43,596 bases of DNA, taken from positions 1 through 43,596 of the forward strand of contig CALGRR010000107.1 of the NCBI GenBank assembly GCA_937880805.1, read 5' to 3'. A program made the translations under genes and the position numbers. The notes under the pieces are model-generated. The model saw only the letters and a program-made list of their open reading frames with translations. It did no database searches and was not told the origin of the DNA. The DNA is from an uncultured Clostridia bacterium. GTDB taxonomy: Bacteria; Bacillota; Clostridia; Oscillospirales; Acutalibacteraceae. Shown here one piece after another: positions 15,648 through 23,474 of the stretch; position 1 is the first letter of the stretch, and every line of letters begins with the position of its first letter.

Positions 15648-16588
15648 TATTTATCATATTTATGATTTTTGATAACATTCTTTGCAATATAAATCGGGCG
15701 GTTTTTGGTCTGAATATAGGTTCTTGCAATGTATTCGCCGATTATGCCGAGTGCAAGAAGCTGAATGCCGCCAAGCAAAAGAATGAGTGCAACTATTGTT
15801 GCATATCCCGCAACTGGAATTCCAAAAAAGAGCTTCTGGATAACAACCACCACAAGATAAACCATTGATAAGAATGAAGCCGCAAGGCCCACCACGGTTG
15901 CAATTCTCAAGGGTGCTGTTGTGAAGGCAAAAATTCCGTCCATAGCGTATTTGAAAAGCTTTTTGAACGACCATTTTGAGGTGCCCGTTGCTCTTTCTTC
16001 AACCTCATAGGGAATAAACTTTGTGTTAAAGCCTACCCAGGAAAAAAGTCCCTTTGAAAAGCGGAAATATTCATCCATTGAAAGAATGGCTTCAACCATA
16101 GGTCTGCGGAAGGTTCTGAAATCGCTTGCACCCTGAACAAATTCGGTATCTGCAAACTTATTGATAAGCTTATAAAAGCTGTTCTTGAAGAAAACAAGCA
16201 GCTTGCTTTCTTTTCTCTCTTCCTGATAAGCCGCTACACAGTCATATTCAGGCTCGTTATCAAGCATTTTAACCATATCGAGAGCTATTGAAGGTCTTTG
16301 CTGAAGGTCAGCATCGATTATTGTTACATAATCGCCCTCACTCTCTTTAAGGCCCGCATACATTGCCGATTCTTTGCCGAAATTTCTTGAAAAATTAACT
16401 ATCTTTACGGGAATATCGCCTGCACAGAGCTTTTGCAGCTCTTTAAAGGTTGCATCCTTGCTGCCGTCATTAACAAAAACAATTTCATAATCAAAATCAG
16501 CCGATGAAAAATCGTTTTTTACGGCATTATAAAACAAAGATACATTCTGTTCCTCATTATAGCACGGAACAACAAGTGAAAGCTTCAT
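15647..16588 (-). CDS. Family 2 glycosyltransferase, GtrB/CsbB-like, membrane-bound
   Basis: A 313-residue GT-A enzyme of the DPM1/GtrB type that loads a sugar from a nucleotide donor onto a polyprenyl phosphate for outside glycosylation. Motifs: LSLVVPCYNEEQN at the start, FVNDGSKD near residue 40, the metal-binding DADLQQRP near residue 93, and the DFRTFRRP helix region. Two C-terminal membrane helices lie at about residues 226-255 and 263-290, as in GtrB/CsbB proteins. It follows metK by 17 bases with AAAGGAAGA as ribosome site, so it probably shares the SAM-riboswitch-controlled transcript. Sugar and lipid specificity cannot be told. Its stop codon lies on the edge of the inverted-repeat element. 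Confidence 0.93.
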   Translation of the reverse strand: MKLSLVVPCYNEEQNVSLFYNAVKNDFSSADFDYEIVFVNDGSKDATFKELQKLCAGDIPVKIVNFSRNFGKESAMYAGLKESEGDYVTIIDADLQQRPSIALDMVKMLDNEPEYDCVAAYQEERKESKLLVFFKNSFYKLINKFADTEFVQGASDFRTFRRPMVEAILSMDEYFRFSKGLFSWVGFNTKFIPYEVEERATGTSKWSFKKLFKYAMDGIFAFTTAPLRIATVVGLAASFLSMVYLVVVVIQKLFFGIPVAGYATIVALILLLGGIQLLALGIIGEYIARTYIQTKNRPIYIAKNVIKNHKYDK

Positions 16589-16605
16589 AAAAATCTTCCT
16601 TTAAT

Positions 16606-17751
16606 TTAGATTTTTGCCGCTTTTTTAATATCCTCAACTCTGTCTGTTTTCTCCCACGGAAGGTCAATATCCGATCTGCCGATATGACCGAGAGCCGCAA
16701 CCTGTCTGTAGATAGGTCTTCTCAGGTCAAGAGCTTTTATGATGCCGGCAGGGCTGAGGTCAAACAGCTCGTTAACTATTGACGAAATCTCTGTATCGGC
16801 AATTTTGCCGGTGCCGAAGGTATCAACAAAAACAGATACAGGCTGTTCAACACCGATTGCATAAGCAAGCTCAACCTCACACTTTGAAGCAAGACCTGCC
16901 GCAACAATATTCTTTGAAACATAACGGGCTGCATATGCAGCTGAACGGTCAACCTTTGTGGGGTCTTTGCCGCTGAAAGCACCGCCGCCGTGACGGGCAT
17001 ATCCGCCGTATGTATCAACAATAATCTTTCTGCCGGTGAGACCGCTGTCGCCCTGAGGGCCGCCGGTTACAAATCTGCCGGTGGGATTGATATGATATTT
17101 TGTGTTTTCATCAAGCATATCTGAGGGAAGAGTTGTTTTGATAACCTTCTCAACAATATCAGCTCTGATTTGTTCAAGAGTAACATCAGCAGCGTGCTGC
17201 GATGAAATAACAACGGTATCAATTCTTACGGGTCTGTGGTTTTCATCATATTCAACCGTAACCTGGCTCTTGCCGTCGGGTCTTAAATAACCGAGAGTGC
17301 CGTTCTTTCTCACTTCGGTAAGCTTTGCACAAAGCTTATGAGCGAGCGAGATGGGAAGGGGCATAAGCTCGGGGGTTTCATCGCAGGCAAAGCCGAACAT
17401 CATACCCTGGTCGCCCGCACCGAGTCTGTCAACACCCATTGCAATATCGCCCGACTGTTTGTCAAGAGCAGTCATAACCGCACAGGTGTTGCAATCAAAG
17501 CCGTACTCAGCATTATTATAACCTATATCATCGATAACTTCCCTTGCAATTTTGGGAATATCAATCTCTGCAGTGGTTGTGATTTCACCCATTACAAGCA
17601 CCATACCGGTTGTGCAGCAGGTTTCGCAAGCAACTCTGCCCATAGGGTCCTGAGCAAGAATAGCATCAAGCACTGCATCAGAAATCTGGTCACAGATTTT
17701 ATCGGGATGTCCGCCGGTTACGGATTCCGATGTGAATAAATAGTTTGCCAT
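16606..17751 (-). CDS. metK: S-adenosylmethionine synthetase
   Basis: MetK (381 residues) makes S-adenosylmethionine from methionine and ATP. Conserved pieces are FTSESVTGGHPDKICDQISD at the N-terminus, GAGDQGMMFGFA near residue 110, the phosphate loop GGPQGDSGLTGRKI near residue 230, GGAFSGKDPTKVDRSAAY near 252, and the C-terminal GRSDIDLPWEKTD. Length is normal for the family. ATG 17751 follows GAGGTAAAGGAT. It is led by a SAM-I riboswitch and terminator, giving feedback by its own product. A glycosyltransferase follows in the same transcript. Confidence 0.98.
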   Translation of the reverse strand: MANYLFTSESVTGGHPDKICDQISDAVLDAILAQDPMGRVACETCCTTGMVLVMGEITTTAEIDIPKIAREVIDDIGYNNAEYGFDCNTCAVMTALDKQSGDIAMGVDRLGAGDQGMMFGFACDETPELMPLPISLAHKLCAKLTEVRKNGTLGYLRPDGKSQVTVEYDENHRPVRIDTVVISSQHAADVTLEQIRADIVEKVIKTTLPSDMLDENTKYHINPTGRFVTGGPQGDSGLTGRKIIVDTYGGYARHGGGAFSGKDPTKVDRSAAYAARYVSKNIVAAGLASKCEVELAYAIGVEQPVSVFVDTFGTGKIADTEISSIVNELFDLSPAGIIKALDLRRPIYRQVAALGHIGRSDIDLPWEKTDRVEDIKKAAKI

Positions 17752-17791
17752 ATCCTTTACCTCTTAATTTTGTATTATCAACAAAAGTCCC

Positions 17792-17825
17792 GAAAAAAGC
17801 CCGCTTGAAGGAGTCTTCAGCGGGC
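17792..17825 (-). terminator. Riboswitch-linked terminator before metK
   Basis: On the minus strand GCCCGCT pairs with AGCGGGC around a GAAG/CTTC inner stem, followed by six T. It lies directly after the SAM-I aptamer and before metK, so it is the expression platform that ends transcription when SAM is bound. Confidence 0.88.
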
Positions 17826-17832
17826 GAAAACA

Positions 17833-17928
17833 CCTTATTTTCCGGCTTTACGCCGCAGGATTTAGCACCTTGCATAACACAGGTTGCCGGGCTTCAAAGG
17901 GCCTGTCCCTCTGCCTCTCTTAATAAGG
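17833..17928 (-). ncRNA. SAM-I (S-box) riboswitch aptamer
   Basis: On the minus strand the sequence shows the S-box core in order: CTTATTAAGAGAGGCAGAGG, then GGGACAGGCCC, GAAGCCCGGCAACC, and AAGGTGCTAAATCC, closing with AATAAGG that pairs with CCTTATT of the start (P1; 17833-17839 with 17922-17928). These are the hallmark conserved elements of the SAM-I class. Its position between a sigma-A promoter and metK supports SAM-dependent premature termination. Confidence 0.95.
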
Positions 17929-17948
17929 ACATATTCTATTGACGGTTT

Positions 17949-17977
17949 ATTATATAATATTAGTCGTGTTTTGTCAA
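17949..17977 (-). promoter_or_regulatory. Sigma-A promoter of the metK transcript
   Basis: On the minus strand TTGACA (17972-17977) and TATAAT (17949-17954) are both perfect consensus with a 17-base spacer. The -35 lies inside the last codons of the HAD phosphatase gene that ends at 17960, so metK has its own promoter within its upstream neighbour. Confidence 0.9.
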
Positions 17978-18616
17978 TACTTCAAAAATTTCCTCAGGCT
18001 TACCGATTATAAACTCCGCTTTGTGCTCTTCAAGCACGCTGCGGTCACGGAAGCCCCAGGTTACTCCGATGCAGGGTATTCCTGCGTTATGAGCAGTCAT
18101 ACAGTCAACCTCGGAATCTCCCACATAAACGGCATTTTCCTTTGAAACACCGAGCTTTTCAAGGGCAAGCCAAACGCCGTCGGGCTCGGGCTTTTGTGCC
18201 ACACCGTCAACCTGACCGATGATAACATCAATCCTATCACCGAAAAAGCTGCGTATGATTTCAATAGCGGCATCCTGAATTTTATTGGTTACAACCGCAG
18301 TTTTATATCCGTTTTCATTAACCTTTTCAAGCATTTCGTTTATGCCTGCATAGGGTGCAGTTTTGTTGCGTGAATTGCCTTTATAATGTTCTTTGAAAAT
18401 ATTGAGGCATTCTTCGCTTGTTTCTTCACTTGTACCTTCGGGCACGCTGAGATAAACGAGTCTTTTAACTCCGTTACCCACAAAAGAACGGATTTCATCA
18501 AGGCTTCTTGCGGGAAAATTGAATTTTGCAAGTGCAAAATTCACGCTGTCCTTCAAATCTTCAAGCGTATCAATCAGAGTGCCGTCAAGGTCAAAAACTA
18601 TTCCGTCAATTTTCAT
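17960..18616 (-). CDS. HAD-IA phosphatase, phosphoglycolate-phosphatase-like
   Basis: HAD-superfamily hydrolase (218 residues) with a C1 cap. Motif I IVFDLDGTLIDTLEDL gives the nucleophile Asp9 and the acid Asp11; motif II is VVTNK near residue 109; motif III Lys is in AQKPEPDG; motif IV YVGDSEVDC near residue 165. It resembles the Gph/PgpB-type group that acts on phosphoglycolate or other small phosphate esters, but the substrate cannot be fixed from sequence. ATG 18616 is preceded by GGGAG. It lies between dnaJ and metK in the same direction and carries the metK promoter in its 3' end. Confidence 0.9.
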   Translation of the reverse strand: MKIDGIVFDLDGTLIDTLEDLKDSVNFALAKFNFPARSLDEIRSFVGNGVKRLVYLSVPEGTSEETSEECLNIFKEHYKGNSRNKTAPYAGINEMLEKVNENGYKTAVVTNKIQDAAIEIIRSFFGDRIDVIIGQVDGVAQKPEPDGVWLALEKLGVSKENAVYVGDSEVDCMTAHNAGIPCIGVTWGFRDRSVLEEHKAEFIIGKPEEIFEVLTKHD

Positions 18617-18626
18617 ATTTACTCCC

Positions 18627-18662
18627 GAAAAGCCGTGCCGTTAAATCAACAGCACGGCTTTT
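18627..18662 (-). terminator. Terminator/attenuator after dnaJ
   Basis: AAAGCCGTGC pairs with GGCACGGCTTT (arms around a 12-base loop) between dnaJ (ends 18668) and the HAD phosphatase start at 18616. The minus-strand T tail has only four T, so readthrough into the phosphatase is plausible. Confidence 0.65.
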
Positions 18663-18667
18663 ATTAT

Positions 18668-19831
18668 TTAATCGTTTTTAAATTTATCAAAAAAGCTGGT
18701 CTTTTTCTGGTTTGAGCCGATGGGTGCCCCCCTCTTCACTCCGAGCTCTTTTTCAAGCTCGGCAAGCAAATCTCTCTGCTTCTGGGTGAGATTCTTGGGC
18801 GTATCAACAATAATACGCACAAGCTGGTCGCCTCTGCCTCTGCCGTTAAGAATCTGAATGCCCTTGCCTTTAAGGCTGAATACGGCACCCGACTGTGTGC
18901 CTGCGGGCAAATCAAACTTAACATCGCCGTCAAGAGTGGGAATTCTCAGATTATCGCCGAGTGCTGCCTGAGTGAAGCTGATATGCTGCTCAAGCCACAC
19001 ATTATAACCGTCACGCTCAAAATGAGGATGAGGTCTTACAAAAACAGCAACCTTTAAATCGCCCTTGGGGCCGCCGTTTACACCTGCGTTGCCCGCACCG
19101 CTTATATTGAACACCTGTCTGTCATCAATACCTGCGGGTATGTTAACCTCAACGGTTGCTTTGTTTGAAACTCTGCCCGTGCCGCGGCATTTCTGGCAGG
19201 GATTTTCAATCACGCTGCCCTTGCCCTGACATTTCGGGCAGGATTTCTGCGACGAAATAACGCCGAAAGCCGTTCTTTGCTGAACATTAACATATCCTCT
19301 GCCGCCGCAATCGGGGCAGGTTTTGGGCGAAGAGCCCGCCTTTGCACCGGAGCCGTGGCACTCCGAGCAAGTGTCAACACGGTTGATTTCAACCGTACGC
19401 TTGCAGCCCTTTGCCGCATTCTCGAAGGATATGGTAACTCTTGCCTGAACATCCTCGCCTCTTCTGGGGCCGTTGGGGTTAGACTGTCTGCCGCCTCCGA
19501 AACCGCCGCCGAAGAACGAACCGAAAATATCGCCGAGGTCAAAATCGAAACCGCCGCCTCCGAAACCGCCGCCGAAGCCACCGCCGCCCGCACCGTAATT
19601 CGGGTCAACGCCTGCGTGGCCGAACTGGTCATAGCGTGCTTTTTTATCGCCGTCGGAAAGCACCTCATAAGCCTCGTTTACCTCTTTGAACTTTGCTTCC
19701 GCCTCAGCATTATCCGGATTCAAATCCGGATGATACTGCTTGGCTTTTTTTCTGTATGCTTTTTTGATTTCATCATCCGAAGCACCCTTCTGAACGCCGA
19801 GCACCTCATAATAATCTCGCTTATCTGCCAC
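18668..19831 (-). CDS. dnaJ: Chaperone protein DnaJ
   Basis: Type I J-protein (387 residues), the co-chaperone that stimulates DnaK ATPase and delivers unfolded clients. The J domain has the essential HPD at residues 34-36 (QYHPDLNPDN). A Gly/Phe-rich region (about 75-120, FGGGFGGG-type) follows, then four zinc-binding CxxCxGxG repeats (CSECHGSG, CPDCGGRG, CPKCQGKG, CQKCRGTG), then the C-terminal substrate-binding domains. The start codon is GTG 19831 with AAGGAG eight bases before. It is the last heat-shock gene of the hrcA operon, 31 bases after dnaK. Confidence 0.98.
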   Translation of the reverse strand: MADKRDYYEVLGVQKGASDDEIKKAYRKKAKQYHPDLNPDNAEAEAKFKEVNEAYEVLSDGDKKARYDQFGHAGVDPNYGAGGGGFGGGFGGGGFDFDLGDIFGSFFGGGFGGGRQSNPNGPRRGEDVQARVTISFENAAKGCKRTVEINRVDTCSECHGSGAKAGSSPKTCPDCGGRGYVNVQQRTAFGVISSQKSCPKCQGKGSVIENPCQKCRGTGRVSNKATVEVNIPAGIDDRQVFNISGAGNAGVNGGPKGDLKVAVFVRPHPHFERDGYNVWLEQHISFTQAALGDNLRIPTLDGDVKFDLPAGTQSGAVFSLKGKGIQILNGRGRGDQLVRIIVDTPKNLTQKQRDLLAELEKELGVKRGAPIGSNQKKTSFFDKFKND

Positions 19832-19862
19832 GGAAAATACTCCTTTTTATCTGAAAGAAAAA

Positions 19863-21695
19863 TTACTGGTTGTTATCGTCAGCATCGGTGTAGTTTGCTT
19901 CTGTGTATTCTGCACCGGGTGCCTGCTCGCCCTGAGCCTGAGCTGCTTCCTGAGCTGCTTCCTGAGCTGCCTTATAAAGCTTTTCGGAAACCTCATAGAA
20001 TTTCTGGGTAAGCTCTTCCTGCTTTGACTTGATAAGGTTCATATCCTCGCCCTTGAGAGCTTCCTTGAGTGCATCAACCTTTTCGTTGAGTGCTGCCTTT
20101 TCGTCATCGCTGAACTTATCGCCCTCTTCGCTGAGAAGCTTTTCGCACTGGTAAACCATCTGGTCAGCAGCGTTTCTTGTGTCAACATCCTCACGGCGCT
20201 GCTTATCTTCCTGAGCAAAACGCTCTGCATCTGCAACAGCCTTTTCAATATCCTCTTTTGACATATTGGTTGATGAGGTGATTGAGATTGACTGCTCCTT
20301 CTGTGTGCCGAGGTCCTTTGCGGAAACGTGAACGATACCGTTGGCATCAATATCAAATGTTACTTCAATCTGAGGAACGCCTCTGCGTGCGGGAAGAATG
20401 CCGTCAAGATGGAAGATACCGAGAGTTTTGTTATCCTTTGCAAATTCTCTTTCGCCCTGAAGAACGTGAACCTCAACTGAAGGCTGGTTATCTGCTGCTG
20501 TTGAGAAAATCTGGCTCTTCTTAACGGGGATAGTTGTGTTTCTGTCAATAATCTTTGTGTTGATACCGCCCATTGTTTCGATACCGAGTGAAAGAGGAGT
20601 AACGTCAAGAAGAAGAAGACCTGTTACTTCGCCGCCGAGAACGCCTGCCTGAAGAGCAGCACCCATAGCTACGCACTCATCGGGGTTGATGCCCTTGAAG
20701 GGCTCTGTGCCCATAAACTTCTTGATTGCTTCCTGAACGGCGGGAATTCTTGAAGAACCGCCAACCATAAGAACCTTGTGGATTTCTGAGGGCTTAAGAC
20801 CCGAGTCGCTCATTGCCTGACGAACGGGACCCATTGTTGCTTCAACAAGGTCGTTTGTGAGTTCATTGAACTTTGCTCTTGTGAGAGTCATTTCAAGATG
20901 CTTGGGACCTGTTGCATCAGCAGTAATGAAGGGAAGGCTGATGTTTGAGGTTGTAACACCCGAAAGCTCAATCTTTGCTTTTTCTGCAGCTTCCTTAAGA
21001 CGCTGCATAGCCATTTTGTCGCCGCGAAGATCGATGCCCTGATCTGCCTTGAAGCCGTCTGCAAGCCAATCAATAATTCTCTGGTCAAAATCGTCACCGC
21101 CGAGACGGTTGTTACCTGCTGTTGCAAGAACCTCCTGAACGCCGTCACCCATTTCGATAATTGAAACGTCGAATGTGCCGCCGCCGAGGTCATAAACCAT
21201 AACCTTCTGGTCTGTTTCTTTATCAATGCCGTAAGCAAGAGCTGCTGCTGTGGGCTCGTTGATAATTCTCTTTACTTCAAGACCTGCGATTTTACCTGCG
21301 TCCTTTGTTGCCTGACGCTGTGAGTCGGTGAAATATGCGGGAACGGTGATAACAGCTTCTGTTACCTTATCGCCGAGGTATGCTTCTGCATCAGCCTTAA
21401 GCTTCTGAAGAATCATAGCGGAGATTTCCTGCGGTGTATACTTCTTATCGTCGATTGCTACCTTATAATCGGTGCCCATCTGTCTTTTGATTGAAGCAAC
21501 GGTTCTATCGGGGTTTGTGATAGCCTGTCTTTTTGCAACCTGACCAACCATTCTTTCGCCGTTTTTGCCGAAAGCAACAACTGAAGGAGTTGTTCTTGCG
21601 CCTTCTGCGTTAGCGATAACTACGGGCTCGCCGCCTTCGATAACTGCTACACACGAGTTTGTTGTACCAAGGTCAATACCTATAATCTTTGCCAT
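19863..21695 (-). CDS. dnaK: Chaperone protein DnaK (Hsp70)
   Basis: Hsp70 chaperone, 610 residues, the normal length for Firmicutes. ATPase domain signatures: IGIDLGTTNSCVAV at the start, VYDLGGGTFDVSI near residue 170, and VGGSSRIPAVQE near 310. The substrate domain begins with LLLDVTPLSLGIET near 360 and a helical lid follows. The tail is short and Gln/Ala-rich rather than the EEVD-like end of other bacteria. AGGAGG precedes ATG 21695. It lies between grpE and dnaJ and depends on the CIRCE-regulated promoter before hrcA; no second CIRCE is seen in front of it. Confidence 0.99.
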   Translation of the reverse strand: MAKIIGIDLGTTNSCVAVIEGGEPVVIANAEGARTTPSVVAFGKNGERMVGQVAKRQAITNPDRTVASIKRQMGTDYKVAIDDKKYTPQEISAMILQKLKADAEAYLGDKVTEAVITVPAYFTDSQRQATKDAGKIAGLEVKRIINEPTAAALAYGIDKETDQKVMVYDLGGGTFDVSIIEMGDGVQEVLATAGNNRLGGDDFDQRIIDWLADGFKADQGIDLRGDKMAMQRLKEAAEKAKIELSGVTTSNISLPFITADATGPKHLEMTLTRAKFNELTNDLVEATMGPVRQAMSDSGLKPSEIHKVLMVGGSSRIPAVQEAIKKFMGTEPFKGINPDECVAMGAALQAGVLGGEVTGLLLLDVTPLSLGIETMGGINTKIIDRNTTIPVKKSQIFSTAADNQPSVEVHVLQGEREFAKDNKTLGIFHLDGILPARRGVPQIEVTFDIDANGIVHVSAKDLGTQKEQSISITSSTNMSKEDIEKAVADAERFAQEDKQRREDVDTRNAADQMVYQCEKLLSEEGDKFSDDEKAALNEKVDALKEALKGEDMNLIKSKQEELTQKFYEVSEKLYKAAQEAAQEAAQAQGEQAPGAEYTEANYTDADDNNQ

Positions 21696-21728
21696 TGTTT
21701 GTTTCCTCCTATATTGAAAAGAATTAAT

Positions 21729-22241
21729 TTATGAATTTGCAACCTTGACAACAGCTTCTCTGATTATTCTGTCGCCAAGCTTATAGCCTTTTGAAAATAC
21801 ATCTGCGATAACATTTTCGCCGAGAGTGTCATCCTGAACGCTCATTACCGCATTGTGAATGTTGGGGTCAAATGCATCGCCGATTTCGCCGAAGCTTTCA
21901 ACACCGTTTTTGGTGAGAATTTCTTTGAACTGATTGAAGATAAGCTCAATGCCCTTTTTATAATCCTCAAGATTGGCATCACTATTGTTTGCTGCTCTGT
22001 CAAAATTATCCAGAACAGGAAGAAGCTCTTTATATACATCTGCCTGCGAGGAAGAGTAAATATCCTGCTTTTCTTTCTGTGAACGCCTGCGGAAATTATC
22101 GTATTCCGCACAGATTCTTAAAAACTGGTCGTTCTTTTCGTTGAGTGCTTTTTCAAGCTGCTCCTCTTTGCTCTCCTGCTCGGGAGCATCGGTTTTGATT
22201 TCCTCTTCGGGAGCTGCCGCTGTTTCTTTATCCTTTTTCAT
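21729..22241 (-). CDS. grpE: Nucleotide exchange factor GrpE
   Basis: GrpE (170 residues) releases ADP from DnaK. I start at ATG 22241 (MKKDKETAA), preceded by AAAGGAATC; a longer in-frame TTG at 22265 would overlap the hrcA end without its own ribosome site. The acidic disordered N-terminus is followed by a long coiled-coil helix with the conserved YDNFRRRSQKE core, then the four-helix and beta-wing region with GVESFGEIGDAFDPNIHNAV and DRIIREAVVKVA at the end. It lies 13 bases after hrcA and 33 before dnaK, as in the usual operon. Confidence 0.97.
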   Translation of the reverse strand: MKKDKETAAAPEEEIKTDAPEQESKEEQLEKALNEKNDQFLRICAEYDNFRRRSQKEKQDIYSSSQADVYKELLPVLDNFDRAANNSDANLEDYKKGIELIFNQFKEILTKNGVESFGEIGDAFDPNIHNAVMSVQDDTLGENVIADVFSKGYKLGDRIIREAVVKVANS

Positions 22242-22254
22242 CTCTGATTCCTTT

Positions 22255-23283
22255 CTATTCCTCAAGAGCCTGAGTTATCATTCTGCCGACAAGGTCGGTA
22301 AGGTATTTTATGCCGGGAATTATATTTTCATAATCCATTCTGGTGGGGCCGATAACGCCTATCGTGCCCGCATCTGTTCCCTGAACGGAATATTTTGCAA
22401 CAATAACGCTCGAATTTTCAAGCTGGCGGTAAATATTCTCTTTGCCTATTTTAACATTCAGCGGGTCTTTGCCCTCGCTGATAAGTGCCGAAAGCGGTTC
22501 TTTTTTGCTGAAGAAATCCAGAAGCTCAACAGCGTCGCTTCCGTAGCCCTTATGAGCAAAAAGATTTGAACTGCCGCCAATCATTATTCTTGAATCTGCC
22601 GTGCTTCTTGCAAGCTCACAAACCGCCGCCATAAGAGGAAGCATTGCAAAAGCATCCGCATCAACAGATGCCGCAACCGTCTGCATTGAAATAACATTTA
22701 TTTCACTTGCGGGCTTACCGATAATATATGATTTTACTATATTGTAGAATTCCTCATATATCTTTGCATTCAGCTTGCAGTCAAGCCTGCACAGTCTGCT
22801 TTTTAGAATACCGTTTGAAGTAAGCAGCACAAGCATTGCCGAATGTATTCCGACGGGTACAAGCTCAATTTTTGAAATCGTTACCGAATCGCCGCCGGGC
22901 GTGCTTGAAACGCAGGCACATTTTGTTAAGTCGGCAAGAATCTCGCCCGCCTGAACAATAATTTTTTCGGGGTCGCCTACGGCAGTTGAAATTCCCGCAT
23001 CAATCAGTCTGCGGTTAAGCTCATCAATTTCGCGGGGCTTCATAAGATTATCAACATAATATCTGTAGCCCTTCTGCGAAGGCACTCTGCCCGCCGAGGT
23101 ATGAGGCTGCTCAAGGTATCCGAGTGCAGAAAGCTCACTCATTTCGTTTCGCACCGTTGCCGATGAAACCGACATTCCGGTTAAAGCGATAAGCTCCTTT
23201 GAGCCGACGGGCTCGCCCGTTTTGATATACTGCTCAACAACCGAGGCAAGTATATGCTTTTTTCTTTCGCTGAGTTCCGACAC
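22255..23283 (-). CDS. hrcA: Heat-inducible transcription repressor HrcA
   Basis: HrcA (342 residues) represses class I heat-shock genes by binding CIRCE. An N-terminal winged helix contains YIKTGEPVGSKEL and SVSSATVRNEMSEL near residues 18-48, followed by LGYLEQPHTSAGRVPSQKGY, the family signature. The start is GTG 23283 with AGGTG a few bases upstream. It is first in the operon and its own promoter carries CIRCE, so it is autoregulated and, from family knowledge, folded with help from GroEL. Confidence 0.98.
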   Translation of the reverse strand: MSELSERKKHILASVVEQYIKTGEPVGSKELIALTGMSVSSATVRNEMSELSALGYLEQPHTSAGRVPSQKGYRYYVDNLMKPREIDELNRRLIDAGISTAVGDPEKIIVQAGEILADLTKCACVSSTPGGDSVTISKIELVPVGIHSAMLVLLTSNGILKSRLCRLDCKLNAKIYEEFYNIVKSYIIGKPASEINVISMQTVAASVDADAFAMLPLMAAVCELARSTADSRIMIGGSSNLFAHKGYGSDAVELLDFFSKKEPLSALISEGKDPLNVKIGKENIYRQLENSSVIVAKYSVQGTDAGTIGVIGPTRMDYENIIPGIKYLTDLVGRMITQALEE

Positions 23284-23307
23284 CTTTCACACCTGCCTTT
23301 TTTCTCA

Positions 23308-23345
23308 GAGTGCTAATTTTAGCACTCGAAAGCTTTGAGTGCTAA
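23308..23345 (-). promoter_or_regulatory. CIRCE operator with an extra third half-site
   Basis: A perfect CIRCE (TTAGCACTC, nine bases, GAGTGCTAA) lies at 23319-23345 just after the hrcA start point of transcription. A third perfect half-site GAGTGCTAA lies at 23308-23316, two bases from the first arm, so the middle half-site is shared by two overlapping inverted repeats. The CIRCE part is certain; the meaning of the third site is not. Confidence 0.95.
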
Positions 23346-23356
23346 CTACAGTTATT

Positions 23357-23385
23357 ACTATACCCAATTTATCCCCGTTTGTCAA
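23357..23385 (-). promoter_or_regulatory. Sigma-A promoter of the hrcA-grpE-dnaK-dnaJ operon
   Basis: On the minus strand TTGACA (23380-23385) and TATAGT (23357-23362) with a 17-base spacer, directly upstream of CIRCE. This is the expected class I heat-shock layout. Confidence 0.9.
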
Positions 23386-23435
23386 TAATTTAATTGTAAA
23401 CACTTTGTTAAAATGTGATTATTTTCCTGTGAACA

Positions 23436-23460
23436 GAAAAACGGCGGAAAAATTCCGCCG
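23436..23460 (-). terminator. Terminator after the membrane acyltransferase gene
   Basis: On the minus strand CGGCGGAA (23453-23460) pairs with TTCCGCCG (23442-23449), followed by TTTTTC. It separates the acyltransferase gene from the hrcA promoter. Confidence 0.85.
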
Positions 23461-23474
23461 CATAAAAACACATT

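Noticed and set aside
17752..17940. T-box leader before metK
   Set aside because: The conserved blocks are those of the SAM-I class, and no T-box specifier or TGGNACCGCG-type sequence is present.
19210..20011. Long open frames antisense and out of frame to dnaJ/dnaK
   Set aside because: They mirror the Gly-rich and zinc-finger repeats of dnaJ, have low-complexity Ala/Ser/Thr-rich products, and no ribosome sites.
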